Assembly: GCA_015068495.1 (NCBI GenBank)
Contig: SVKL01000005.1
Location: 1 to 64,000, forward strand
Length of the DNA stretch: 64,000 nucleotides
Source: Oscillospiraceae bacterium
GTDB taxonomy: Bacteria; Bacillota; Clostridia; Oscillospirales; Oscillospiraceae
Direction: 5' to 3'
Shown here one piece after another: positions 53,306 to 60,970 of the stretch (position 1 is the first letter of the stretch; each line of letters begins with the position of its first letter). The position numbers and the translations under genes were made by a program. The notes below the pieces were generated by a model that saw nothing but the letters and a program-made list of their open reading frames with translations, had not been told where the DNA came from and did no database searches.

Positions 53306-54606
53306 CAACAGTGAAAGTCATCGGCGCGGGCTTGGCCGGAGCGGAAGCCGCTTGGCAGCTTGCCCAAAGAGGGCTGCAGGTGGAGCTGCACGAAATGAAG
53401 CCCCACAAAAAGACGCCTGCCCATCACGTAGATACCTTTGCCGAGTTGGTATGCTCCAATTCGCTGCGGGGTGACAAAATTGAAAATGCGGTGGGCCTTC
53501 TGAAAGAAGAGCTGCGCCGGTTGGGAAGCTTGATTATCTCCTGCGCCGACGAAACCCGTGTGGAAGCAGGGGGGTGCTTGGCGGTGGATCGCCAAGGCTT
53601 TTCTGATTTGGTTACGGAGAAAATCCGGAATCACCCCAACATTACGGTGATTGCCGGTGAGGTGACAGAGGTTCCGACCGGGCCTGTGATTATTGCCACA
53701 GGACCGCTGACCTCGGATAGCCTGTCCAAGGCAATCGGGGAATACTTCGGCAGCGACTATCTCCACTTTTTTGATGCGGCGGCGCCTCTGATAACCGCAG
53801 AATCTGTGGATATGGATGAGGCTTGGTGGCAGAGCCGTTATGACCGGGGAACACCGGATTATGTAAACTGCCCAATGAACAAAGAGCAGTATGAAAGCTT
53901 TGTAAAGGAATTGATTGCCGCAGAGGAAGCGGAGGTTCACGGCTTTGAGGATAAACGGATTTTTGAGGGCTGTATACCTGTGGAGGTAATGGCGCGCCGT
54001 GGGCAGGATACGCTGCGCTACGGTCCGCTGAAGCCTGTGGGTCTTACAAATCCCAAGACCGGCAAAGAGCCCTATGCGGTTGTTCAGCTGCGGCAGGACA
54101 ATGCGGCAAAGAGTGTGTATAATCTGGTGGGCTTCCAAACGCACCTGAAATTCGGCGAGCAAAAACGGGTGTTTTCTATGATTCCAGCCCTGAAGAACGC
54201 AGAGTTCGTCCGATACGGCGTTATGCACCAAAATACGTTCCTGCAAAGCCCGAAGCTTTTGGACAGATACTATGCAGACAGACGCAATCCGCTGGTGGCC
54301 TTTGCCGGACAGATGACCGGCGTAGAGGGCTATGTGGAAAGCGCCGCATCCGGCTTTTTGGCAAGCGTTGCTATGGCGGCTAAGGTGCAGGGAAGAGAGA
54401 TTCCCGAATTCCCCAAGGAAACGGCAATCGGCGCGTTGGGGCTGTATATCAGCGACGAGCGGATTGAAAATTTCCAGCCGATGAACATCAATTTCAGTAT
54501 CATTGCTCCCTTGGAGCAGCGTATAAAGAAGAAAGCAGAGAAAAACCTTGCCATTGCAAACCGTGCGTTGGCGTGGATTGATGCTTTTGCAGAAAAGGGT
54601 ATATAA
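53302..54606 (+). CDS. trmFO: Methylenetetrahydrofolate-tRNA-(uracil-5-)-methyltransferase TrmFO
   Basis: A 434-residue flavoenzyme that makes m5U54 of tRNA with methylene-THF as carbon donor, the Gram-positive alternative to TrmA. The FAD motif is VIGAGLAGAEAAWQLA, followed by HEMKP and AELVCSNSLRGD; further motifs are ATGPLTSDSL and GQMTGVEGYVESAA. The ATG overlaps the topA stop. Confidence 0.97.
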   Translation: MTTVKVIGAGLAGAEAAWQLAQRGLQVELHEMKPHKKTPAHHVDTFAELVCSNSLRGDKIENAVGLLKEELRRLGSLIISCADETRVEAGGCLAVDRQGFSDLVTEKIRNHPNITVIAGEVTEVPTGPVIIATGPLTSDSLSKAIGEYFGSDYLHFFDAAAPLITAESVDMDEAWWQSRYDRGTPDYVNCPMNKEQYESFVKELIAAEEAEVHGFEDKRIFEGCIPVEVMARRGQDTLRYGPLKPVGLTNPKTGKEPYAVVQLRQDNAAKSVYNLVGFQTHLKFGEQKRVFSMIPALKNAEFVRYGVMHQNTFLQSPKLLDRYYADRRNPLVAFAGQMTGVEGYVESAASGFLASVAMAAKVQGREIPEFPKETAIGALGLYISDERIENFQPMNINFSIIAPLEQRIKKKAEKNLAIANRALAWIDAFAEKGI

Positions 54607-54608
54607 AT

Positions 54609-55646
54609 ATGAAGATTATTTTAGATGCAATGGGCGGTGACCTTGCGCCCTTGGCGCCTGTAATGGGTGCAGTGGAGGCAGCGAAGGCATTTGGTGCCCA
54701 AATTGTGTTGGTAGGCAGGGGAGATGAAATTCTTCAGGTGCTTCGCCAGCAGGGAATTGAAACCCTCCCCAAGGGAATCGAGATTGTCCACGCTGACGGA
54801 GTGGTGGATATCCACGAGGACCCTACCGCGGCGGTGCGAAAGCAAAAGGACTCCTCTATGATGATAGGTCTGAAAATGCTCTCTGGCGGTGAGGGGGATG
54901 CCTTTATCTCCGCCGGCTCAACCGGCGCGTTGCTTACCGGCGCAACCTTGCTTGTAAAGCGTGTGAAGGGAATCCGCCGGGCGGCAATGGGCCCTGTGAT
55001 GCCCAACAAAGCCGGCGGCAAAACCGTAATTCTGGACTGCGGCGCCAACGCCGAATGTACCGCAGAATTCTTGCTGCAGTTTGGTATCGTCGGCTCGCTG
55101 TATGCCAAAAAGTACTTAGGTGTGGAGAATCCCAAGGTGGGACTTCTGAACATTGGCGCAGAGGAAACCAAGGGGACACCCCTGCAGAAAGAGGCCTATG
55201 CCCTTTTGCAGCAGGCAAGCGATAAGGGACTTATCAACTTCGTGGGCAACGCCGAGGCACGGGATGTGCCTTTGGGAATGGTGGACGTGGTGGTGTGTGA
55301 CGGCTTTGCCGGCAACGTGCTGCTCAAATCCATCGAAGGCACGGCAATGTTTATGGGCAGCCTTATGAAGCACAAGATTTTCAAGCGCAGCTTCTTGTCG
55401 AAAATCGGCTATCTGTTCTGTAAGCCGGGGGTGGACGAGGTGATGGGAATGCTGGATTACCGCACCATCGGCGGCACCCAGTTTTTGGGTATCCGTAAGC
55501 CCGTTATCAAGGCCCACGGTTCCTCCGATGCTCTTGCGTTCCGCAATGCAGTGCGTCAGGCAATGGAAGCAGCCAAGACGGATTTCTCTGCCGAATTGGA
55601 GGAAAGCCTGTCTGCGCTGACGGAAAAGGAGTCTGAGAATGATTAA
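54609..55646 (+). CDS. plsX: Phosphate acyltransferase PlsX
   Basis: A 345-residue peripheral enzyme that makes acyl-phosphate from acyl-ACP for phospholipid synthesis. It starts MKIILDAMGGDLAP, followed by SMMIGLKMLSGGEGDAFISAGSTGALL (in pieces SMMIGLKML, SAGSTGALL), LLNIGAEETKGT and VVCDGFAGNVLLKS. No fabD, fabG or acpP follows; it overlaps rnc by 8 bases instead. Confidence 0.97.
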   Translation: MKIILDAMGGDLAPLAPVMGAVEAAKAFGAQIVLVGRGDEILQVLRQQGIETLPKGIEIVHADGVVDIHEDPTAAVRKQKDSSMMIGLKMLSGGEGDAFISAGSTGALLTGATLLVKRVKGIRRAAMGPVMPNKAGGKTVILDCGANAECTAEFLLQFGIVGSLYAKKYLGVENPKVGLLNIGAEETKGTPLQKEAYALLQQASDKGLINFVGNAEARDVPLGMVDVVVCDGFAGNVLLKSIEGTAMFMGSLMKHKIFKRSFLSKIGYLFCKPGVDEVMGMLDYRTIGGTQFLGIRKPVIKAHGSSDALAFRNAVRQAMEAAKTDFSAELEESLSALTEKESEND

Positions 55647-56322
55647 GGATTTAGAAGCTGCAATCGGCTATAAGTTCAAGAATATTACCCATTTGCAAAG
55701 AGCGTTGACCCATTCCTCCTATGCCAACGAGCATTGGCACGATAGCCTGAAAAGCAACGAGCGACTGGAGTTTTTGGGCGATTCTGTTTTGGGAATGGTG
55801 GTTGCCGAGTTTCTGTTCCGGAGTTTCCCCGACCGTTTGGAGGGAGATTTGACCCGTATGCGGGCAGATATGGTCTGCGAAAAGAGCCTTGCGCAGATTG
55901 CCCAGCAGCTGGATTTGGGAAAGTATTTGCTGTTGGGACACGGCGAGGAGCAAAACGGCGGCAGACAACGCCCCTCCATTCTCTCCGATGCGGTGGAGGC
56001 GGTGCTGGCGGCTTGCTTTATGGATGGCGGTATGGCGGCGGCGGAGAGCTTTATCCGCAAGTTTGTGCTGTGCAAAGTGCCTGAGACCAAGCTCCATAAT
56101 GAGGATTACAAAACCGCTCTGCAGGAGCTGGTGCAGCAGAAAAAGGACCAGCAAATCAGCTACCAGCCGGTAGAGGAATTTGGCCCCGACCACGACAAAA
56201 CCTTTGTTGTGGAAGTGAAGCTCAACGGCGCGGTTGTGGGAAAAGGCAAAGGCTCCAGCAAAAAACGCGCGGAGCAGGATGCTGCCCGCTTGGCAATCGA
56301 AAAGCTGTTCCCCAACAAATAA
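55639..56322 (+). CDS. rnc: Ribonuclease III
   Basis: A 227-residue dsRNA nuclease for rRNA and mRNA processing. The nuclease signature is NERLEFLGDSVLG (Glu and Asp ligands) with a second acidic cluster in LSDAVEAVLAA; a dsRNA-binding domain follows (about 155-225, DYKTALQELVQQ, GKGKGSSKKRAEQDAA). The ATG overlaps the plsX stop by 8 bases. Confidence 0.97.
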   Translation: MIKDLEAAIGYKFKNITHLQRALTHSSYANEHWHDSLKSNERLEFLGDSVLGMVVAEFLFRSFPDRLEGDLTRMRADMVCEKSLAQIAQQLDLGKYLLLGHGEEQNGGRQRPSILSDAVEAVLAACFMDGGMAAAESFIRKFVLCKVPETKLHNEDYKTALQELVQQKKDQQISYQPVEEFGPDHDKTFVVEVKLNGAVVGKGKGSSKKRAEQDAARLAIEKLFPNK

Positions 56323-56334
56323 AAATTGCATAAA

Positions 56335-56374
56335 CCCTCCTGTGCCGGAAAAAATAGCACAGGAGGGATTTTTT
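56335..56374 (+). terminator. rnc terminator that includes the spoVAC ribosome site
   Basis: ccctcctgtgc (56335-56345) pairs perfectly with gcacaggaggg (56357-56367); an A and T6 follow and the spoVAC ATG starts at 56375. The 3' arm aggaggg is the ribosome site, so the hairpin both ends transcription and hides the site in any read-through RNA. Confidence 0.85.
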
Positions 56375-56812
56375 ATGACGGAAAAGGAATACGGAAAGCT
56401 GATAAAAAATATGGCGCCTAAATCGCCCATCAAAAAGGACTGCTTGAATGCTTTTTGGATTGGCGGATTGATTTGCTGTATCGGACAGCTGCTGCTCAAC
56501 GGCTACACCGCGTTGGGACTGGATAAAGAAAACGCAGGCACGGCAACCTCAATGACCCTTGTGGCAATGTCTGCGCTGCTTACGGGGCTGAGCCTGTATG
56601 ACAACATTGCCAAGCACGCAGGGGCAGGCACGCTGGTTCCCATTACCGGCTTTGCCAATTCTGTCGCCGCCCCTGCCGTAGAATTCAAAACTGAGGGGTT
56701 CATATTAGGCGTCGGTGCAAAGATGTTTACCATTGCAGGCCCCGTAATAGTTTACGGAACACTTGCAAGTGTGGCGTATGGACTGATTTATTGGGTAACG
56801 AAATTGTTTTAG
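56375..56812 (+). CDS. spoVAC: Stage V sporulation protein AC
   Basis: A 145-residue membrane protein of the SpoVA channel that moves dipicolinic acid in spores. Four hydrophobic segments, with the family features KSPIKKDCLNAFWIGGLIC, SLYDNIAKHAGAGTLVPITGFANSV and the C-terminal GVGAKMFTIAGPVIVYG. It is alone here: spoVAD and spoVAE do not follow, although a second partial SpoVAC-like sequence lies at 58542. Its ribosome site is inside the rnc terminator. Confidence 0.92.
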   Translation: MTEKEYGKLIKNMAPKSPIKKDCLNAFWIGGLICCIGQLLLNGYTALGLDKENAGTATSMTLVAMSALLTGLSLYDNIAKHAGAGTLVPITGFANSVAAPAVEFKTEGFILGVGAKMFTIAGPVIVYGTLASVAYGLIYWVTKLF

Positions 56813-56818
56813 AGAAAA

Positions 56819-56926
56819 GGCCCCCTCTGACGAGGGGCTGGATTTTGCGAAGCAAAAGACTGGGGGAGAGAATCTCTCCCTCCGTCAAAACTTCGTTTTG
56901 CCACCTCCCTCGTCAGAAGGAGGCTT
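56819..56926. repeat. Cloverleaf-like inverted repeat element
   Basis: CTGACGAGGG (56827-56836) pairs with CCCTCGTCAG (56907-56916) and outer bases extend it (agcctcc/gggg region). Inside are three hairpins: TTTTGC/GCAAAA (56843-56857), GGGAGAGA/TCTCTCCC (56864-56880) and AAAAC/GTTTT (56887-56899). About 108 bp, no coding frame; a MITE-like or REP-like chromosomal repeat. Confidence 0.75.
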
Positions 56927-56930
56927 TATA

Positions 56931-56960
56931 AAAAGGCTTGACCGAGCGGTCAAGCCTTTT
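56931..56960. terminator. Terminator between spoVAC and the tannase-family gene
   Basis: aaaaggcttgacc/ggtcaagcctttt stem with loop gagc. The same hairpin sequence recurs at 58791 and 62005. Confidence 0.88.
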
Positions 56961-56966
56961 ACAGTA

Positions 56967-58427
56967 TTATTGATTTTTTGCTTTCCGCATTAGATAGTGG
57001 TCTGAGCAGGCAGGTGTGTCTGCAGAGGAATCCGGAGAGGTGGAATAGGCGAATAAACGTCGATATCCTTTAGAATGCTGTGTAGGAAGAAAGTCGAAAC
57101 AATCCGGAGCGAGCCCATCTTCGCACCACTTCCTTATTACGGATATGTTGTCGCTAAGTTCGATGTTCCCATTTAGCATCGCCGAGCCATAACGGAAAAT
57201 ATTCGCCCCGTGGTCGTGACCCGGTATCAGAAAATAGCGGCAACTATCTGACAGGTTGTCATATCGCCGGGCAAGTCGCTGCACATAGCCCACGGCATCG
57301 GGGAAGGGGACGCAGGGATCTGCTGTACCGGAATATAGAAACAGTTTGCCGCCTCTGGCGAAAAATGCGTCTAGGTTTATATCGTTGGCATTCAAGTCTT
57401 CTGCCAAACAGTCGTCTATCATCTGCATGTCGTTATTGAAATCAAAATCACGCCCATTGTAGTTGCTGCCAAAGGCCCAAAGGAAGGGATAAAAATGGGG
57501 TGCTTCCGGTGCTTGGCAGTTGCGGATTCCACAGTCGTATTTTTCTGAACCCATAGGCATACCGTTGTAGATCCGCCGGTGGGTTACGGGGTCTACAGGA
57601 CCGGTATAAATGCTACGAAGCGCGCAAAGTTGCGGATGAGAAAAATGGGGGAATCTTTGGGATAAAAACGACAGAAACGCCTCGATGATTTCCGGGGTTG
57701 CTTTCGGTGCGGTGATAAAGGTGTCTCCCGTCTCGCCATCGCCGCACTGCTGGTAAAAGGCAACGGCAGTGTCGGTGATGTCTTCGATTTCCTTGTTGGT
57801 AAACAGGCATTCACCTGCAGGGGTTCTTAAATGAATGTGATTCCACAGAAAATACGTGTGTAAATGTGTACGGTTGTTCGCTGGAACACCGGCTATGATG
57901 CCGTCATAATATTCTGGAAACCGCTGGGCCATGGCCAGAGCTTGCTGTCCGCCGGTAGATGTTCCGTAAAAGTATGATTTAAATTGATTTGTTTCGTAAA
58001 ATGCACAAACAAGTTGTCTGCCGATAACGCTCATAAAATAGGTTGCCCGCCAACCAAAGTCTTTCCAAACTTCCGGATTTCCAATGCCTCCGGTTCTACC
58101 ATTGGCGGTTCCCATGTCGGTTTGTGCGACAGCATATCCACTCCGTATTCCTTCCGCCAGCGTATGATACGGAATAGCACCGGCCATGCCTCCGTTTCCT
58201 CTTGCAATAAACACGCCGTTCCAATTTTCCGGTAGCCATACTTCCACGTTGATTTTGGATTGCGCAGAAGGCGTGACCAATAGGGCAACACGCACAAAGG
58301 CCGGTAAATCTGTGAAGGTTTTCTCATCTGTTGCAAAAGTTCCCGCGCTTTCATAACGGATGCTTGTAATGGCAGTGTTCGAGGGGATGACCTGTGACAG
58401 GGTCTCTATTTTCTGCAAGATATTCAT
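56967..58427 (-). CDS. Tannase/feruloyl-esterase-family hydrolase
   Basis: A 486-residue alpha/beta hydrolase of the tannase family. The nucleophile is Ser157 in GTSTGGQQAL, the acid Asp370 in YSGTADP and the base a His in GHDHGA (404 or 406). Classical members have CS and HC so that a disulfide ties the serine to the histidine; here both cysteines are replaced (Thr before Ser, Gly after His). There is no signal peptide, so it is probably cytoplasmic. Substrates in the family are gallate or ferulate esters; unproven here. It stands alone, reading against its neighbours, beside repeats, and is inserted between spoVAC and a spoVAC-like remnant, so recent arrival is plausible. Confidence 0.87.
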   Translation of the reverse strand: MNILQKIETLSQVIPSNTAITSIRYESAGTFATDEKTFTDLPAFVRVALLVTPSAQSKINVEVWLPENWNGVFIARGNGGMAGAIPYHTLAEGIRSGYAVAQTDMGTANGRTGGIGNPEVWKDFGWRATYFMSVIGRQLVCAFYETNQFKSYFYGTSTGGQQALAMAQRFPEYYDGIIAGVPANNRTHLHTYFLWNHIHLRTPAGECLFTNKEIEDITDTAVAFYQQCGDGETGDTFITAPKATPEIIEAFLSFLSQRFPHFSHPQLCALRSIYTGPVDPVTHRRIYNGMPMGSEKYDCGIRNCQAPEAPHFYPFLWAFGSNYNGRDFDFNNDMQMIDDCLAEDLNANDINLDAFFARGGKLFLYSGTADPCVPFPDAVGYVQRLARRYDNLSDSCRYFLIPGHDHGANIFRYGSAMLNGNIELSDNISVIRKWCEDGLAPDCFDFLPTQHSKGYRRLFAYSTSPDSSADTPACSDHYLMRKAKNQ

Positions 58428-58541
58428 TGAGTAAGTCCTTTCATATACATCGAACAGCTTTTTACAATATGGTTTGCGTTATTATACCACACTGCCGATG
58501 TAATGTAAATAATTTTGCCCAAAAAGGTGTGTCCTATATTG
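58428..58541. other. Intergenic, nothing recognised
   Basis: AT-rich leader side of the tannase gene. The minus strand contains a TATAAT-like sequence near 58476-58484 that could start the tannase gene, but the -35 is unclear. Confidence 0.4.
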
Positions 58542-58679
58542 ACAGCAGCAGAAGGCTTTGTCCTCGGCGTGGGCGCGAAGATGTTCACAATAGCAGGACC
58601 TGTGATTGTATATGGCGTAAGCGCCAGCGTAGTCTATGACCTAATTTATTGGCTTGTTCAAATGATATCGGGCGGTTAA
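58542..58679 (+). pseudogene. 3' remnant of a spoVAC-like gene
   Basis: Frame 58542-58679 encodes TAAEGFVLGVGAKMFTIAGP and continues VIVYGVSASVVYDLIYWLV, aligning with the last 40 residues of the SpoVAC at 56375 (roughly 31 of 39 positions identical). No start region or upstream part is present. Codons differ widely from the intact gene, so it is not a recent copy. The last residues (SGG) and the stop come from a TGTAGGG palindrome (58669-58691), which has replaced the natural end. Confidence 0.85.
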
Positions 58680-58790
58680 TAACCGCCCCTACAAGGCAGA
58701 TGCTATCTTCGGTAGGGGCAAGCATTGCTCGTCCGCTTGTAGGGGAGGCGTTTCGCCTCCCACGGGACGGGTAACCCGTCCCCTACAACA
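58669..58790. repeat. Four TGTAGGG-family palindromes in a row
   Basis: gggcggttaataaccgccc (58670-58688) reading into cctaca; gtaggggcaagcattgctcgtccg (58712-58735); tgtaggggaggcgtttcgcc (58738-58757) closing with tccc; gggacgggtaacccgtcccctaca (58763-58786). Adjacent units differ in the arm sequence but share the TGTAGGGG edge. Confidence 0.85.
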
Positions 58791-58822
58791 AAAAGGCTTG
58801 ACCTCTCGGTCAAGCCTTTTTC
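58791..58822. terminator. Terminator of the ornithine-cyclodeaminase-family gene
   Basis: aaaaggcttgacc/ggtcaagcctttt with loop tctc. Same cassette as at 56931 and 62005. Confidence 0.88.
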
Positions 58823-59941
58823 TCAATTCAAATAGGGGTCATCCCACAGCTTTAATGTTTGTCCAAGCCCCAGCTTCAAGGCGTTCTGATAGATGTCGTA
58901 AGAATAGCCCACATCCCACACAGGCAGACCGCCGGTGACAAAGCAGATTCGGTCTGTGTCAGATTCCCGTCCGCTGCGTGTGCCGTTGATCACATCGCCC
59001 AAACTGGTGGCCTCGGTGATGGGGGAGAGCTTGCCTTCGTACATCATCCGGTAGATTTGCACGCCGATGCCGTTGACAAACCGCTCGTTTTCCGGCAGCA
59101 AAAGGTGCTCGTCGTAGTAAACCTCGTGCATAGGCGCGTGATCCCAAATAATCTTTGCGTCAGTATAGTAGTCCTGCCCAATGGTGCCCCGGCCGGTGAA
59201 AATGATAAGGCTGCCGGGCTTGAGCCAAGTGTCATCAATGTGAATGGGCTTCACAGAGGAGGCAGCCACACTGACGATATCAGCCGCTTTGACAGCATCC
59301 TCTAAGCAGGTCGTACCCCTTGCTTTCAGATGGTACTTTTCAGACATTTCCTTGGCAAAGGCCTCTGCTTTTTCCAAAAACAAGTCGCAGACAATGACCT
59401 CTTCTAATTTCTTTGCCTCAAGGGCGATGGCATCGAAACAAGCCTTGCTGACAGGGCCTGCGCCAATGCAGGCGCACACCTTTGCGTCTTTTTGCGCCAA
59501 ATACCGGGTGGCAACACCGGGGACACAGCCGGTGCGGACAGAGCTTACAAGATTGGCGGACATAAGGGCCAAAGGCTCGCAGGTGTCTGCGTCATTGAGC
59601 ATAACCATCAGGATGGAACGGGGAAGACCCCGCTGGGGGTTGATAATGTTGGAGCCATACCATTTTTGACCGGCAACGTTAAAGCGGCCTCCTACGTAGG
59701 CGGGCATGGCCATAAAACGGCGGTCAGGCGCATCCAGCGGCATATTGGGGAAGGGGCTTTCCTTGGGGAACTTCAGCGCGATGCCATGGGCGTTGTGCTT
59801 GTCACCGCCCATTACATAGTCGCCCTTGCTCAGCAGACCAAACAGCTCTTCCTCCACATCAATGCAGTGGGCAACGTCCAACACACCTGCCTTGATCATA
59901 TCCTCTTCGTTCAAATAAAGAAAACTGGTTTCCTTGCCCAT
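58823..59941 (-). CDS. Ornithine cyclodeaminase / mu-crystallin-family protein
   Basis: A 372-residue NAD(P)-dependent protein. The substrate part has GRFNVAGQKWYGSN and MLNDADTCEPLALMSANLVSSVRTG in pieces (ADTCEPLALM, SVRTG), and the Rossmann part ACIGAGPVSKACFDAI. The family includes ornithine cyclodeaminase, ketimine reductase and others; relatives annotated as tyramine oxidase subunit B look alike. The exact reaction cannot be read. It is divergent from an RpiR regulator that likely controls it. Confidence 0.8.
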   Translation of the reverse strand: MGKETSFLYLNEEDMIKAGVLDVAHCIDVEEELFGLLSKGDYVMGGDKHNAHGIALKFPKESPFPNMPLDAPDRRFMAMPAYVGGRFNVAGQKWYGSNIINPQRGLPRSILMVMLNDADTCEPLALMSANLVSSVRTGCVPGVATRYLAQKDAKVCACIGAGPVSKACFDAIALEAKKLEEVIVCDLFLEKAEAFAKEMSEKYHLKARGTTCLEDAVKAADIVSVAASSVKPIHIDDTWLKPGSLIIFTGRGTIGQDYYTDAKIIWDHAPMHEVYYDEHLLLPENERFVNGIGVQIYRMMYEGKLSPITEATSLGDVINGTRSGRESDTDRICFVTGGLPVWDVGYSYDIYQNALKLGLGQTLKLWDDPYLN

Positions 59942-60115
59942 AGTGCTTGTCTCCCTTCAAAATGTAGTGTTTATTTCTTGGCATTATTATAGAAAACAGA
60001 GGATATTTGTGTCAATAGATTCCGGGAAGTGTATTAAAATAACAGGAAAATGTAGTAAAAAATACATTGACACAGACTTGCTCGTATCGTATCCTTAAGG
60101 AAAGGAGAGATGGGT
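59942..60115. promoter_or_regulatory. Divergent promoters with TGTATT-type half sites
   Basis: Minus: TTGACA (complement 60010-60015), 18-bp spacer, TATAAT (complement 59986-59991) for the cyclodeaminase-family gene. Plus: TTGACA (60067-60072), 17-bp spacer, TATCCT (60090-60095) for rpiR. Similar half sites TGTAGT (59963), TGTATT (60030) and TGTAGTAAAAAATACA (60051-60066) are candidate operators. Confidence 0.6.
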
Positions 60116-60961
60116 ATGGGAATTGTAGAGCAGATTCGATGCAAGATGGAACAGATGACCCGTTCAGAGCAGCGGGTGGCGCTGTATGCCCTTGGACATA
60201 TGAACGATATTGCTTTCTTCACGCTGGAGGATTTTGCCCGCCAAGTGGACGTCAGTACCACAACGGCGCTGCGATTCTGCCGCAGATTGGATTTTGACGG
60301 CTTCAAGCAGTTTCAGCAGGCGGTTCGGACGGATTTGAAGTACAGCCCGGACCTTTTGGATAAATTCCATCGCACCGCGGACAATCAGCTGGAGGACACC
60401 CTACTGGCGCAGACCGTGCAGCAGGGAATCCGCTGCATCCAGCAGACCTTCCGGGAGCTGCCTTTTGAAGCGGTTGAGGATGCCGTAAAGCGCATTGCCG
60501 GCGCACGCCGGGTCTATACCTTCGGTATGCGGGAGTCGCAAGCGCTGGCAGCCTATGCCTACAGCCGATTGCTCACCGTACGGGGAGACGTGTTCTTGTA
60601 TCAGGACGGCTACACCGGCAATGTGGAGGCACTGCTGAGCGCAACGAAAGAGGATGTCTTTGTGGTGTTTCTGTTCCACCGATATACCCGCCAGACACTG
60701 CGAACCTTGGAAGCCTTAAAAGAACGGAACGTGCAGGTGATTCTGATTACCTCTCCGCCGGTGGAGCAGGTGGCACGGTTTGCAACGGTGCTGCTGCCCT
60801 GTCAGGTGGATGGGGTTGGCATCAAAAACTCTGCCTTGGCGCCAATTTGCCTTTCGGATTATTTGTGTAACGCCGTGGCAATGGCTAATGGGGAAGCCAC
60901 AATGCAACGAATGAGCCAGTCGGAAGCGCTGTTTGCCAGCAATGAGATTATAGAAAACTGA
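60116..60961 (+). CDS. MurR/RpiR-family transcriptional regulator
   Basis: A 281-residue regulator: N-terminal helix-turn-helix of the RpiR type (ARQVDVSTTTALRFCRRLDFDGFKQF) and a C-terminal SIS sugar-phosphate-binding domain (about 120-240, YTFGMRESQALAAYAYSRL, VFVVFLFHRYTRQT). ATG 60116 is chosen since aaggagag (60102-60108) is at right distance; the ATG at 60110 is too close. It lies 9 bases before the EamA gene and divergent from the cyclodeaminase gene. Confidence 0.9.
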   Translation: MGIVEQIRCKMEQMTRSEQRVALYALGHMNDIAFFTLEDFARQVDVSTTTALRFCRRLDFDGFKQFQQAVRTDLKYSPDLLDKFHRTADNQLEDTLLAQTVQQGIRCIQQTFRELPFEAVEDAVKRIAGARRVYTFGMRESQALAAYAYSRLLTVRGDVFLYQDGYTGNVEALLSATKEDVFVVFLFHRYTRQTLRTLEALKERNVQVILITSPPVEQVARFATVLLPCQVDGVGIKNSALAPICLSDYLCNAVAMANGEATMQRMSQSEALFASNEIIEN

Positions 60962-60970
60962 GGAAAGTCA

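Noticed and set aside
56967..58427. Insertion sequence or transposon around the tannase gene
   Set aside because: No transposase, no clear terminal repeats or target duplications were found; only palindromic repeats flank it.
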